A DNA stretch of 64,000 nucleotides, from assembly GCA_004282745.1 (NCBI GenBank), contig SHMT01000001.1, positions 151,417 to 215,416 on the forward strand, read 5' to 3'. Position numbers and translations under genes: made by a program. The notes beneath the pieces were generated by a model. It did not search any database, was not told the DNA's origin, and saw only the letters and a program-made list of their open reading frames with translations. Shown in pieces: positions 55,071-63,048 of this stretch. The stretch is from Candidatus Scalindua sp. SCAELEC01 (GTDB taxonomy: Bacteria; Planctomycetota; Brocadiia; Brocadiales; Scalinduaceae). Positions within the stretch are counted from its first letter, which is position 1; each line of letters opens with the position of its first letter.

Positions 55071-56023
55071 AGGGTCGGCCTCGGCAATAACCCGGCTCTT
55101 TCTACAATCTCAGGTATTGTCTCTTCCCACTCTATTGCCATAAGATGGACACCTGCAACACCTTCAATCTTTCGCACCCGTTCAATTGTTTCAAGACAAA
55201 TATTGATACCTTCAGCTTTTTTGCTCTTTACCCCCTCTAAACGCTGAATTATCTCATCGGGAACATCTAATCCAGGAACATTCTTTTTCATATACTTGGC
55301 CATTCCGAGTGATTTGATAGGGGTGATACCTGCTAAAATCGATACTTTTTTATGAAGTCCCATATCACGTACGTGTCCCATCCACTCTTCAAATTTTTTT
55401 ACATTATATATTATCTGTGTTTGGATGAAATCGGATCCAGCCTTAATCTTTTTGGCGAGTCTGGGAGCCCTATACTTAAAAGGATCAGCGAAAGGGTTAG
55501 CAGCAGAGCCAAGGAAAAGTCTTGGTGCAACTTTAAGCTCGTCTCCCGACTGAAATTTACCTTCATCCCTCATCTCTCTGAACATGTTGAGCTGTTGGAT
55601 TGAATCGATGTCGAAGACACCCTTTGCTTCGGGATGATCACCAAAACACTGGTGGTCTCCGGTTAAACACAAGATATTTTTCATACCTAAGGCCGCTGCT
55701 CCAAGAATATCACTTTGCATCGCTATTCTATTGCGGTCCCTACACGTCATCTGTATGATCGGTTCCATTCCCATGTTAAGAAGCATAACTCCACTCGCGA
55801 TACTGGAGAGCCGGACCATTGCCGTTTGGCAATCCGTTAAGTTATAAGCGTCGGCACAACCCGTTAAGAGTTTTGCTTTCTCTTCAACCGCGTCCCGGCT
55901 CGCACCTCTTGGGGGACCCAGTTCCGCGGTAACGACGAACTCACCTCTCCTCAGCAATTTTTCCAGGTTGCTGCCTGCCTTAAAATTATTGTTGTTTTGG
56001 GTATCCATTTCGAATATCTTCAA
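55067..56023 (-). CDS. metF: Methylenetetrahydrofolate reductase
   Basis: A 318-residue MetF-type TIM-barrel flavoprotein. EFVVTAELGPPRGASRDAV near residues 28-46 is the conserved entry with the catalytic Glu, then YNLTDCQTAMVRLSS, ILCLTGDHQCFGDHPEAKG, then DFIQTQIIYNVKKFEEW. The normal length is about 290-310 residues. It reduces methylene-THF to methyl-THF in one-carbon metabolism or the Wood-Ljungdahl pathway. Its start lies inside the end of the FAD/Fe-S fusion gene (38-base overlap), so both are made together and probably work as one complex. Confidence 0.92.
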   Translation of the reverse strand: MKIFEMDTQNNNNFKAGSNLEKLLRRGEFVVTAELGPPRGASRDAVEEKAKLLTGCADAYNLTDCQTAMVRLSSIASGVMLLNMGMEPIIQMTCRDRNRIAMQSDILGAAALGMKNILCLTGDHQCFGDHPEAKGVFDIDSIQQLNMFREMRDEGKFQSGDELKVAPRLFLGSAANPFADPFKYRAPRLAKKIKAGSDFIQTQIIYNVKKFEEWMGHVRDMGLHKKVSILAGITPIKSLGMAKYMKKNVPGLDVPDEIIQRLEGVKSKKAEGINICLETIERVRKIEGVAGVHLMAIEWEETIPEIVERAGLLPRPTL

Positions 56024-58085
56024 TCATCTGATTTATAGTTTGTAAAAACTCCTCTCTATTATGGGAAGAGAGTTTCACGCTCTGTATTCTCTCTCTCTCT
56101 AGACCGATTGCTGAGAGAAAACCTTGTGCTATTTCTACTCTTTTCTCAGCCCAACTATTACAGTGGTCACCGAAATGGCAGGAGTCATCACAAGAGGTGA
56201 CCAGCACGGCTTCTGCACCGAACTCAAAGGCCTTAAGGATAAGTGAAGGGTCTAATTTTCCTAATCCAAGGATGTTTACGTGGCTGATGTTCTGGGGGAG
56301 TTTATCTCCAAAGAGGTTTACGTTACATCCGCAATAAAAGTTTACAATCGTCGGGTCGGCATGAACGGTTTCTGTAAAAATTTCATCAAGCTGTGCTGCT
56401 CCCAGGTCTTCATACGCACCCTTAAACTCAATTGCCTTAGCCGGGCATTCAATAACGCAAATTCCGCATGATTGACAATCTCCATCAATATAGGCAAAAT
56501 TTTCATCACTTCCTATCTTCGGGATCTCATAAGGGCATACCCTAACGCAGGTTAAACACGCAATACAGACCTCCTCTAAGACGGTTGCACCATTTCCACA
56601 GTTCATGCAGCGCATTGCTTCACGGACAGCCATCTCCTCAGAAAAACCCAGCTCAACCTCTTCAGAATGGGTGATTCTCGTCTTCGGTGATAAGGTCGGC
56701 ATTTCACTTCTCACCTCTCTCTTTATGGTTTCAACCCTTCTCTGCGCAAGTTCGGCAATGGGCTTTACCTCCCGAAACTTATTGTCGGTTAGGGTGGTTT
56801 TCCGAAGATAATTATGGATAGACAGGGCGGCCTTTTTACCGTGTCCGAGGCCCATAGTTAGGGTGCCACGACCCAGCACTACATCACCACCGGCAAAGAC
56901 ACCAGGCATGCCGGTACTTAACGTTTCAGGGTCGGCAGATATTGTTCCTCCTCGCGTAATCTCTATCTCTTCATGATCTTTGAGAAAAGAGAGATCAGAG
57001 GCCTGTCCAATAGCCAGGATAATGGTGTCAGCCTCTATCACCGATTCGCTATTCTCGTAGAATGATGGATTAAATCTTCCCTGACTATCAAAAACGGATT
57101 TGACCCTCAGGGTTTCAAGACCAGCAGCCTTTCCCTCTCTTTCAATGATTCTCTTCGGGCCAAGTGAGGGGTGAAGTATCGCACCCTCAAGAAGAGTCTC
57201 ATCAATCTCATAATCAGTTGTTGGCATTTTGTCCCTTGATTCCAGGCATACGATATGGACCTCATCCGGCCCAAGCCTAAGGGCGGTCCTGGCACAATCC
57301 ATTGCAACAGCTCCTCCACCAATAACCAATACCTTCTTCCCTACGGTAGCATTACGGTCACAGTTGTCTCTTTTCAGAAAGGTGATCCCCTGCAAGACAC
57401 CGTCTGAATCCACACCTTCAATTGGTAGTCTCCTCGTTATGGGTAACCCTACAGCTAAAAATGTAACATCGTACCCCTCGCTCTTTAATCCCTCAAACGT
57501 AACGTCCTTTCCGAACGTAGTATTAAATCGTATTTCTACTCCCAGGTTTTTTATGAGATCAATGTCTTTGTCCAGAAAGTTTCTTGGTAAACGGTACGTG
57601 GGGACACCGAGACGAAGCATTCCCCCAGGTTCAGAAAATGCCTCGAAAATAGTGCATTGGTAACCAAGCAGTGACAGATCATTAGCTGCTGCTAATCCTG
57701 CAGGACCCGACCCAATAATTGCAATCTTCTCAGGATATTTAATTTCAGTTGCTCTTTGGGTATTATCTTTACCGCCAGGTGAGGGAGTGGCTTTATCTAA
57801 GAAATTGCCGTCTACGAGAAAACGTTTAAGCCAGGCAATTGCTATGGGTTTGTCGAGAGTATTTCGTCGACATTCGGTCTCGCAAGGATGGGTGCAGATT
57901 CTACCGCATGCTGATGGGAGCACGTTTCTTTCGGCTACGACTTGCATGCCTTCTTGAAATTTTCCCCGTGCAATGAGCTGAATATAGTCCCGTGCATCTT
58001 GACGTATTGGGCAGGCAACAGTGCATGGCGCTTCTTCGTCTGTTTCCAATCTTTTTTTTTGTTTGCTTGCAAAAATCCTTGCCAT
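55986..58085 (-). CDS. FAD-dependent GltD/NfnB-like oxidoreductase fused to ferredoxin and MvhD domains
   Basis: A 699-residue multidomain redox protein. Residues about 15-90 hold the GltD-type N-terminal Fe-S cysteines (CTVACPIRQDARDY, CGRICTHPCETECRR), then IIGSGPAGLAAA for FAD, VLVIGGGAVAMDCARTALRL for NAD(P), and a late FAGGDVVLGRGTL. After about residue 490 come CMNCGNG, then two 4Fe-4S motifs CIACLTCVRVCP and CQSCGICVIECP, and an MvhD/FlpD domain from about residue 580 (FYCGCNVNLF, SCDDSCHFGDHC). ATG 58085 is preferred over 58103, because a gagggg site sits at the right distance. It would pass electrons from NAD(P)H or ferredoxin to MetF; in related systems similar complexes may bifurcate electrons. 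Confidence 0.9.
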   Translation of the reverse strand: MARIFASKQKKRLETDEEAPCTVACPIRQDARDYIQLIARGKFQEGMQVVAERNVLPSACGRICTHPCETECRRNTLDKPIAIAWLKRFLVDGNFLDKATPSPGGKDNTQRATEIKYPEKIAIIGSGPAGLAAANDLSLLGYQCTIFEAFSEPGGMLRLGVPTYRLPRNFLDKDIDLIKNLGVEIRFNTTFGKDVTFEGLKSEGYDVTFLAVGLPITRRLPIEGVDSDGVLQGITFLKRDNCDRNATVGKKVLVIGGGAVAMDCARTALRLGPDEVHIVCLESRDKMPTTDYEIDETLLEGAILHPSLGPKRIIEREGKAAGLETLRVKSVFDSQGRFNPSFYENSESVIEADTIILAIGQASDLSFLKDHEEIEITRGGTISADPETLSTGMPGVFAGGDVVLGRGTLTMGLGHGKKAALSIHNYLRKTTLTDNKFREVKPIAELAQRRVETIKREVRSEMPTLSPKTRITHSEEVELGFSEEMAVREAMRCMNCGNGATVLEEVCIACLTCVRVCPYEIPKIGSDENFAYIDGDCQSCGICVIECPAKAIEFKGAYEDLGAAQLDEIFTETVHADPTIVNFYCGCNVNLFGDKLPQNISHVNILGLGKLDPSLILKAFEFGAEAVLVTSCDDSCHFGDHCNSWAEKRVEIAQGFLSAIGLERERIQSVKLSSHNREEFLQTINQMIEDIRNGYPKQQ

Positions 58086-58386
58086 TTTCTTGGTTCCCCT
58101 CATCCTGATTGAGAGATAGAGTTCTGATGCAGGTAAAGTAGAGTAGCCACAAATCAGAGCGATTAAAGCCCTTTCTAAAACCAGACATTACCGCTTTGGT
58201 ACCAACCGGTATACCTCAAAACGAATGTGTAGTGTAACATATTTAAAGAGCCTCATATTCTATTTCTCGATCAATGGTATGTCAAGCGAAATTGAAACGG
58301 TGATGTCATAATGATTGGTATCTGTTCATCGGTTCAGAGTTCACCGTTCATGATAAACTCCTTGTTTGCGTTATCGAGTCATATAG

Positions 58387-59502
58387 TCAACTTTTAGAAT
58401 CTTGCTCTAACACCTTGGAAATGAAGCGTGCGATCTGAGTTGCTCCGTTGGTAACGGTCCTACTTGTTCTGGGAAATGCCAATAGCTCTGGAAGAATATT
58501 TGTCCAGCGACCGTTATGGAACTGCACATCGGTGATAGCACAACAATCCATCTGCTTTTTAATAAAGCTTTCCAGCTTCTCTGATTCACAAAAACCGCGG
58601 CGTGGTACATAGCCAAAAGGTACGCCTGAATGATAGACTTCAGCGAGTGTGCTGTAACCGATCTTACCGATGACGGCATCGGAAGCGTTGATCAGGTCCG
58701 GATGAAAAAAGTCAGAGTGGTGGGGTAAGAGAATCAGATTGCCGCTCAGCTGCTTGCACTCACTACTTCCCGGAATAATAAAATAAATGTTGTGATGACG
58801 TTTGAGCAGTTTTAAGAAAGTATACTGCTCAGGTATCCCTCCCATCGTAATCAATACCACGTTTGCCTCTTCAGGTATTCCGAACATCTGTCGAATTTGA
58901 TGGGCAGGGGTCTTTGTCTTCCTGCAAACAGGGAAAGTTGTAAGGTCAACAGTGCGACGAAGACAGACAGGTTCCGTTTGGATATGGTAATCAGCAGATC
59001 CAAAGACCTCTTGTAAATAGTGAATATGGCGATCTGCCTGAAAACCATACTTTACGTATCCTTGGTAAATCCAATCCCAGGTAAAATTTTCGATTAAGAG
59101 GGAGGGTATGCCAGCAATTCTGGCGACTTCAATACCCATCGGGGCAATATCACAGACAATGAGCTTGTATTTATCTCTGGTTGCAACTTCCGCTAAATAG
59201 GCAATCTGTTTTTGATCAAACGGGAGAAATTGATCTAAAGATTGAAGTGTTTTGGGTAGATCTTCGTGCAAGGGAGTTTTTTGAACAAGCCCTATGTCCG
59301 TGAACAGATCATGATAGGTGAAGGGGCCAGTGAGTGAATGCTCAAAAAACCACTCGGGAACTTTAGTGAATATTTCAAATTGAGTTGAGGGTGCAATCTC
59401 ATGTATTGCTGCCATCACACTGGCTGCCCGTGCAGCATGGCCAAAACCGTGGGGTGAAATGAAGAAGGCGATAGGGGAGGTGTTACAATTTGTCTGTTTC
59501 AT
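58387..59502 (-). CDS. GT-B fold glycosyltransferase, MurG/GT28-like
   Basis: A 371-residue protein with a SPHGFGHAARAASVMAAI N-terminus near residues 13-30, the glycine-histidine acceptor loop of GT28/GT1 enzymes. The middle has IVCDIAPMGIEVARIAGIPS and the C-terminal half VVLITMGGIPEQY near 214-226, then DAVIGKIGYSTLAEVYHSGVP, a donor-site block. It may act on a glycolipid or a nucleotide-sugar substrate. It stands apart, 280 bases upstream of the redox fusion, and family A repeat copy 5 begins just beyond its start. The name of the sugar is unknown. Confidence 0.82.
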   Translation of the reverse strand: MKQTNCNTSPIAFFISPHGFGHAARAASVMAAIHEIAPSTQFEIFTKVPEWFFEHSLTGPFTYHDLFTDIGLVQKTPLHEDLPKTLQSLDQFLPFDQKQIAYLAEVATRDKYKLIVCDIAPMGIEVARIAGIPSLLIENFTWDWIYQGYVKYGFQADRHIHYLQEVFGSADYHIQTEPVCLRRTVDLTTFPVCRKTKTPAHQIRQMFGIPEEANVVLITMGGIPEQYTFLKLLKRHHNIYFIIPGSSECKQLSGNLILLPHHSDFFHPDLINASDAVIGKIGYSTLAEVYHSGVPFGYVPRRGFCESEKLESFIKKQMDCCAITDVQFHNGRWTNILPELLAFPRTSRTVTNGATQIARFISKVLEQDSKS

Positions 59503-59508
59503 TTTTTA

Positions 59509-59687
59509 TAAAGTGCTTAAATGGAGACCCTGTAGTTTAAACAAAACTGACCAGATACAAGGTGTGTAATAATTTCGCAACCGAAACGTAGTAGATGTGC
59601 TAATCCTTACGGTATTTTGGCATAATACAGGCACATATTGTGGGTCTTAGCAGTAGCAGATGGGTAGTATTTTTGTTCAAACACTGT
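59509..59687 (-). repeat. Family A palindromic repeat, copy 5 (degenerate)
   Basis: Begins ATAAAGTGCTTAAATGGAGA and ends GATGGGTAGTATTTTTGTTC followed by AAACACTG. Matching landmarks such as AATTTCGCAACCGAAACGTA are shared with copies 2 and 4. The middle is longer and diverged. Confidence 0.65.
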
Positions 59688-59966
59688 TCAACCCAATATC
59701 TTTCAACAAAAAAATACACTACTAAGTTTCATTATAACAAGTGGTTACAAAGTTTCAACTTGAAAAAAAAGGATTCTCTTCATCTATTTCTTACATTTTT
59801 TTTGAATACCATAGCTACAGTTTATTAAAATATATCATAAGCGCTATTGTATCAGAACGTTAATGAGTATTTTTCTGTTTAGCTCAATATGGTACGGAAA
59901 TTGTGCTTTGTTCTTAATGATATCGTAAATAATACGTTATTGAAAATAAAATCTAATAGATAACTA

Positions 59967-60115
59967 TATAGTGCTTGAACGGAAACCCTGTGTTTGAGCC
60001 AAAACTGCCCAGGTACAAGGCGCGTAACAATTTCGTAACCGAAACGTACCATTGTACTTGAGGATAACGGAATTGCTACAGCAACGCAGTAGATGGGTAG
60101 CTTTTATGCTTTGAA
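59967..60115 (-). repeat. Family A palindromic repeat, copy 2
   Basis: Begins TATAGTGCTTGAACGGAAAC and shares the interior AACAATTTCGTAACCGAAAC and GCAACGCAGTAGATGGGTAG with copy 4. The right end has decayed to CTTTTATGCTTTGAAA. It finishes about 15 bases before the PilZ start codon and directly next to that gene's ribosome site. Confidence 0.82.
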
Positions 60116-60130
60116 AGGAGCTTAAATTTA

Positions 60131-60811
60131 ATGATAAACAAGATAGATTGGCCAAAACCGGGCGAAAATTCTTCGTTTGATAGAGAACAATACCTAACGT
60201 ATATATCAGGGTTGGTAGAAAATTTAAAACGATACAGAGACGGTGACATTGATGCTGAGACTACATTAATGGAATGTAGGAGAATACTCAGTGAGGTTAA
60301 GGATCCGGAGTTTCCGTTTTTTGCGGTACAAAATTTTAAAGACCTCTTTTCCTTTGTTTTATATCAACTTCCAAAGACGGCATCTCGACTGCAAAAAACC
60401 GTGCATAAAACAAAATCTTATAGGAAATATGTACCAAAAAAAGTAGAGAAATTTAATGGTGCGGATAAAAGAAGATATCCCAGAATCGAAAAATCGTTTA
60501 TGATACGATTTCGCATTAACCAATCTGAAGGCTATACGATAGTCATCTCTGACTGGGACATGGTTGCCATAAATGATTTGAGTGCTATGGGAGTTAACTT
60601 TAATTATAACAAAAATTTAGGGATTGGCTCAACTCTCGAATTTAAACTGAACATCTCCCGATCCATGCAGACGATCAATTGTACCGGGAGAGTAGTCCGC
60701 ATACGCAGGAACCAGAACCATCCTACCTATAGCATAGCAATAGCGTTTGCGGATATTGATAAAGAGGACAGAGAGATGATTAACAAAACGGCTGAAGATA
60801 TCCTAAAATAA
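60131..60811 (+). CDS. PilZ domain protein (probable c-di-GMP sensor)
   Basis: A 226-residue protein. The N-terminal 100 residues are helical and of unknown kind. Residues about 112-226 form a PilZ domain with the RxxxR motif in KRRYPRIEK (Arg114, Arg118) and the D-x-S-x-x-G motif in NDLSAMGVNF (Asp149, Ser151, Gly154), so both c-di-GMP-binding signatures are present. It could link the polysaccharide locus to c-di-GMP control, but it may act elsewhere. aaaggag lies ten bases before ATG 60131, and the family A repeat ends right before that site. Confidence 0.88.
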   Translation: MINKIDWPKPGENSSFDREQYLTYISGLVENLKRYRDGDIDAETTLMECRRILSEVKDPEFPFFAVQNFKDLFSFVLYQLPKTASRLQKTVHKTKSYRKYVPKKVEKFNGADKRRYPRIEKSFMIRFRINQSEGYTIVISDWDMVAINDLSAMGVNFNYNKNLGIGSTLEFKLNISRSMQTINCTGRVVRIRRNQNHPTYSIAIAFADIDKEDREMINKTAEDILK

Positions 60812-60831
60812 ACAAGCCACACCTTCGTAAA

Positions 60832-60920
60832 GGTTCAGGAAAATACCGGGTCATTATTCTCTGAAACTTTGCGGCTTTGGCCTCTTTGCGGTAAATGATT
60901 TCTTTCCTGAACCCATAGAT
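60832..60920. repeat. Short inverted pair related to the family D arms at 40.1 kb
   Basis: ggttcaggaaaatacc near 60832-60847 and ttctttcctgaaccc near 60900-60914 are inverted partners and resemble the arms at 40109-40343. The hairpin follows the PilZ stop and may act as a terminator or be a dispersed repeat. Confidence 0.4.
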
Positions 60921-61081
60921 AAAAACTAAATACTTGAAACTAAAACGAAAAGTTGCTAAACTTCCGGGGAATGATTGATACAATGAATTGCAGGTGATCA
61001 GTTTCTTTTCTGCCCCTTTTGGGTAGGAGATGCGATTTAAATACTCTTTTTCGAAATTTTCACAATCTCATTATCATATCA

Positions 61082-61155
61082 GGGCCCATAGCTCAGTTGG
61101 TTAGAGCAACGGACTCATAATCCGTGTGTCCAAGGTTCGAGTCCTTGTGGGCCCA
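61082..61155 (+). tRNA. tRNA with CAU anticodon (tRNA-Met or tRNA-Ile2)
   Basis: A 74-base cloverleaf. The acceptor stem GGGCCCA pairs with TGGGCCC and discriminator A; the D arm is GCTC...GAGC. The anticodon stem-loop is ACGGA-CTCATAA-TCCGT with anticodon CAT, and the T arm CAAGG-TTCGAGT-CCTTG. No CCA is encoded. CAU can be elongator Met or lysidine-modified Ile; the sequence alone does not decide. It does not show the initiator-type mismatch at the first acceptor pair. Family A copy 3 starts 18 bases downstream. Confidence 0.93.
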
Positions 61156-61172
61156 ATTCTTTTCCTCTCCTC

Positions 61173-61320
61173 GTGGTTGAACCAAAACTACCCATCTACT
61201 GCGTTGCTGTAACAATTCCGTAATCCTCACGTACTTTAGTACGTTCCGGTTACGAAATTGTTACGCGCCTTGTACTTGGGCAGTTTTGGTTCAACCACAG
61301 TATTTCAGTTCAAATGCTAC
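61173..61320 (+). repeat. Family A palindromic repeat, copy 3
   Basis: Perfect inner inverted pair GTGGTTGAACCAAAAC / GTTTTGGTTCAACCAC at 61173-61188 and 61283-61298, then an outer decayed segment to 61320. The interior halves also pair, with the palindromic turn at GTACTTTAGTAC. Same orientation as copy 1. It begins 18 bases after the tRNA, where it could end tRNA transcription. Confidence 0.88.
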
Positions 61321-61750
61321 CCTTTTTCATTATGAATTCCCTACTGATGAAAGGCTTAATCGACAGTGTTAACATTTCCTCGACTATGCTAAAGTGTGAG
61401 GAGTGGTGCATAATGCTGTAAAATTATAGACAGTGCTTGGGAAGTAAAAAATCAATCAGTGGATCGTTGATATTGTTGAGGATTGGATTCTTTTGTACTG
61501 ACTCAAATAGCATACATTGCGCAGAGTGATTCCCTTTTCATCTTTTGACGTTTTTAAACTTGCTGATTTCAGAGAGGGAACTAAGGGGATAAAGTTGTTT
61601 GGCATTGCAACCGACTATATGTAGCATTTAAAAGGATGTTTTAGTAAGAGTTCTGGAATTTCATAGAGTTTTGGTCTGTAGTTTTCAAGACGTCTTTTAT
61701 GAAAAGTGGATATTCTTTTGTTAGAAACACTGGAGAAGTTTACGTTTATT
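61321..61750. other. Non-coding spacer between two family A repeats
   Basis: About 430 AT-rich bases with no gene, no clear hairpin and no recognised family between copies 3 and 4. Confidence 0.45.
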
Positions 61751-61899
61751 TAGTGTCTGAACGAAAACCCTGTGTTTGAATGAAAAGTGCCTAGGTACAA
61801 GGCGCGTAATAATTTCGTAACCGGAACGTACAATTGTACTTGAGGATTGCGAAATTATTGCAGCAACGCAGTAGATGGGTAGTTTTCGTTCAAACACTA
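61751..61899 (-). repeat. Family A palindromic repeat, copy 4
   Basis: Begins TAGTGTCTGAACGAAAACCC and ends GTTTTCGTTCAAACACTA, so the ends are inverted partners; the turn is the palindrome GTACAATTGTAC. Its final three bases are read as the stop codon of the minus-strand toxin remnant at 61897, so the repeat abuts or has replaced that gene's end. Confidence 0.88.
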
Positions 61900-62264
61900 T
61901 TTATACGTTCCTTCACCTTTAAGTCGAATAGCAACGATGTCTATACGGGATTTGTTGCTCACAACTTCATAGAGAATTCTATAATTACTATCAATCCATA
62001 ATCTCAGCTGATTGTCTTTGCCTTCTACTTTATCATACCCACGAGGATATGGATTTTCACTCAAGTTTAAGATAATCTTAAAGGCTTTTATACTAAAACC
62101 GATTTGGTTTTCGGCTTTATCGGAAACCAAATCTTGGTTGCAGTTATGCTCGCTCAATTGATCTCGGATTTTATCCGAAAACCATTATGAGATGAGTATA
62201 TAAGAATATTTTCAGGGAGTTTCATCAACTCTTTCCTCGCTGATTTTTTTATATGTATCTTCAT
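61897..62264 (-). pseudogene. ParE/RelE-type toxin gene interrupted by a family B element
   Basis: The minus strand has an N-terminal piece from ATG 62264 (MKIHIKKSARKELMKLPENI) overlapping the antitoxin stop by four bases. The family B repeat then begins and brings a stop after about 36 codons. Past the repeat the frame resumes with IKAFKIILNLSENPYPRGYD and goes on with QLRLWIDSNYRILYEV to a GEGTYK end. Removing 110 bases (the element plus one TA) joins the halves in frame as a complete RelE/ParE-size toxin of about 86 residues. The present copy should be inactive. A TTG at 62157 inside the repeat opens a chimeric frame that is probably not a real gene. Confidence 0.8.
62089..62200 (+). mobile_element. 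Family B MITE-like element inside the toxin gene
   Basis: A non-coding element bounded by TATACT and AGTATA. Both ends read inward as TATACT, eleven free bases, then GGTTTTCGG, so they are imperfect terminal inverted repeats; each arm can also fold back on itself. The host reading frame is restored if the element and one TA are taken out, as expected for TA-duplicating transposition of IS630/Tc1-mariner type. No transposase is present in the window, so it would move in trans. Confidence 0.78.
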
Positions 62265-62479
62265 TTGGTGGATTTGATACCTTCAATCCTTCTTAAAATT
62301 TCATCACAATCTTCGAGAGGGATTGTTTCCTCGCTTTTTCGAGACTCAAAAACTTCAGCATCAGGATCAACAGCGGGTAATATTTTCTCAATTCGATGGA
62401 ATTCACTAATATCTATAATAACAGATTTTCTATTACCTTTTTCGTCAGTTATGTACTCCTTTACATGAATGACAGACAT
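62261..62479 (-). CDS. Antitoxin of a ParE/RelE-type toxin-antitoxin pair
   Basis: A 72-residue acidic protein with MSVIHVKEYITDEKGNRKSV, then VIIDISEFHRIEKILPAV, typical of short RelB/Phd-like antitoxins that pair with RelE/ParE toxins. The stop overlaps the toxin start (ATGA). It is intact although the toxin is broken, so the pair now has only its antitoxin half. A repressor role for its own promoter is normal in the family. It is the upstream gene, as usual. Confidence 0.78.
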   Translation of the reverse strand: MSVIHVKEYITDEKGNRKSVIIDISEFHRIEKILPAVDPDAEVFESRKSEETIPLEDCDEILRRIEGIKSTK

Positions 62480-62763
62480 AATGAATCCTCACTTAAAAAA
62501 TTATTTAGGGGAAAAAGTAAAAGGTCATTTTTGCTACCTATTGAGATAATATATGAAAGAAAAGATATTGCAACTCTTTTTGACGGTACAAAATCACAAA
62601 ATAAGAAATTTTTAATTAACTTAATATCTTTATCTGCTCCACAAGCTAATATATTGCCTCTTTTTTGTGTCAAGATTAACTGTGACAGATCAACAGCACA
62701 CGCTAGACAATGTGATTGAAAAATAATTTGCATAGACAGGGGTGCCTCTCATTTAAGCATTGA

Positions 62764-62962
62764 CAGTTTTTCACGTTATTGCTCTATCCTTACGGATGCC
62801 AGGGAAATTAAGGATTAGGTATAATAGAGGTTATTGCAGTCAAGGGGAGATTTGACCCGTTTACGCAGTCTTTCACGTTATTGCTCTATCCTTACGGATG
62901 CCAGGGAAATTAAGGATTAGGTATAATAGAGGTCATTGCAGTCAAGGGGAGAATTGACCCGT
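62764..62962. repeat. Tandem 97-bp direct repeat, two copies
   Basis: Unit 1 at 62764-62860 and unit 2 at 62866-62962 differ at three of 97 positions and repeat with a 102-base period (five spacer bases). Each includes CTATCCTTACGGATGCC, a TATAAT hexamer on the + strand (62820-62825 in unit 1) and CAAGGGGAGA. No gene covers them. A promoter or regulator role is possible but not shown. Confidence 0.88.
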
Positions 62963-63048
62963 ATTCTGGATTTTAATGAATTTTTCCAGTTTTCAGTCAA
63001 CCGGTGAGAAATCCGGGTTAGGGAGAGATTTGCTAATCATTTAATCAT

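Larger units (their letters stand above)
59503..60130. other. Divergent intergenic region carrying two family A repeats
   Basis: About 630 AT-rich bases between the GT-B gene (leftward) and the PilZ gene (rightward). It holds a degenerate family A copy at its left and another at its right end; the 280 bases between them are very AT-rich with no gene. Promoters for both genes should lie here. Confidence 0.55.

Noticed and set aside
61897..62157. 86-residue frame starting TTG 62157 as a functional toxin
   Set aside because: Its first 23 or so residues come from the family B repeat; the true N-terminus lies beyond the element.
62396..62733. Two overlapping frames on opposite strands next to the antitoxin
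   Set aside because: Each overlaps the antitoxin or the other, neither has a domain or a good ribosome site.
62764..62962. Start of a CRISPR array
   Set aside because: Only two units, 97 bases long with a five-base spacer, and no cas genes; the geometry is wrong for CRISPR.
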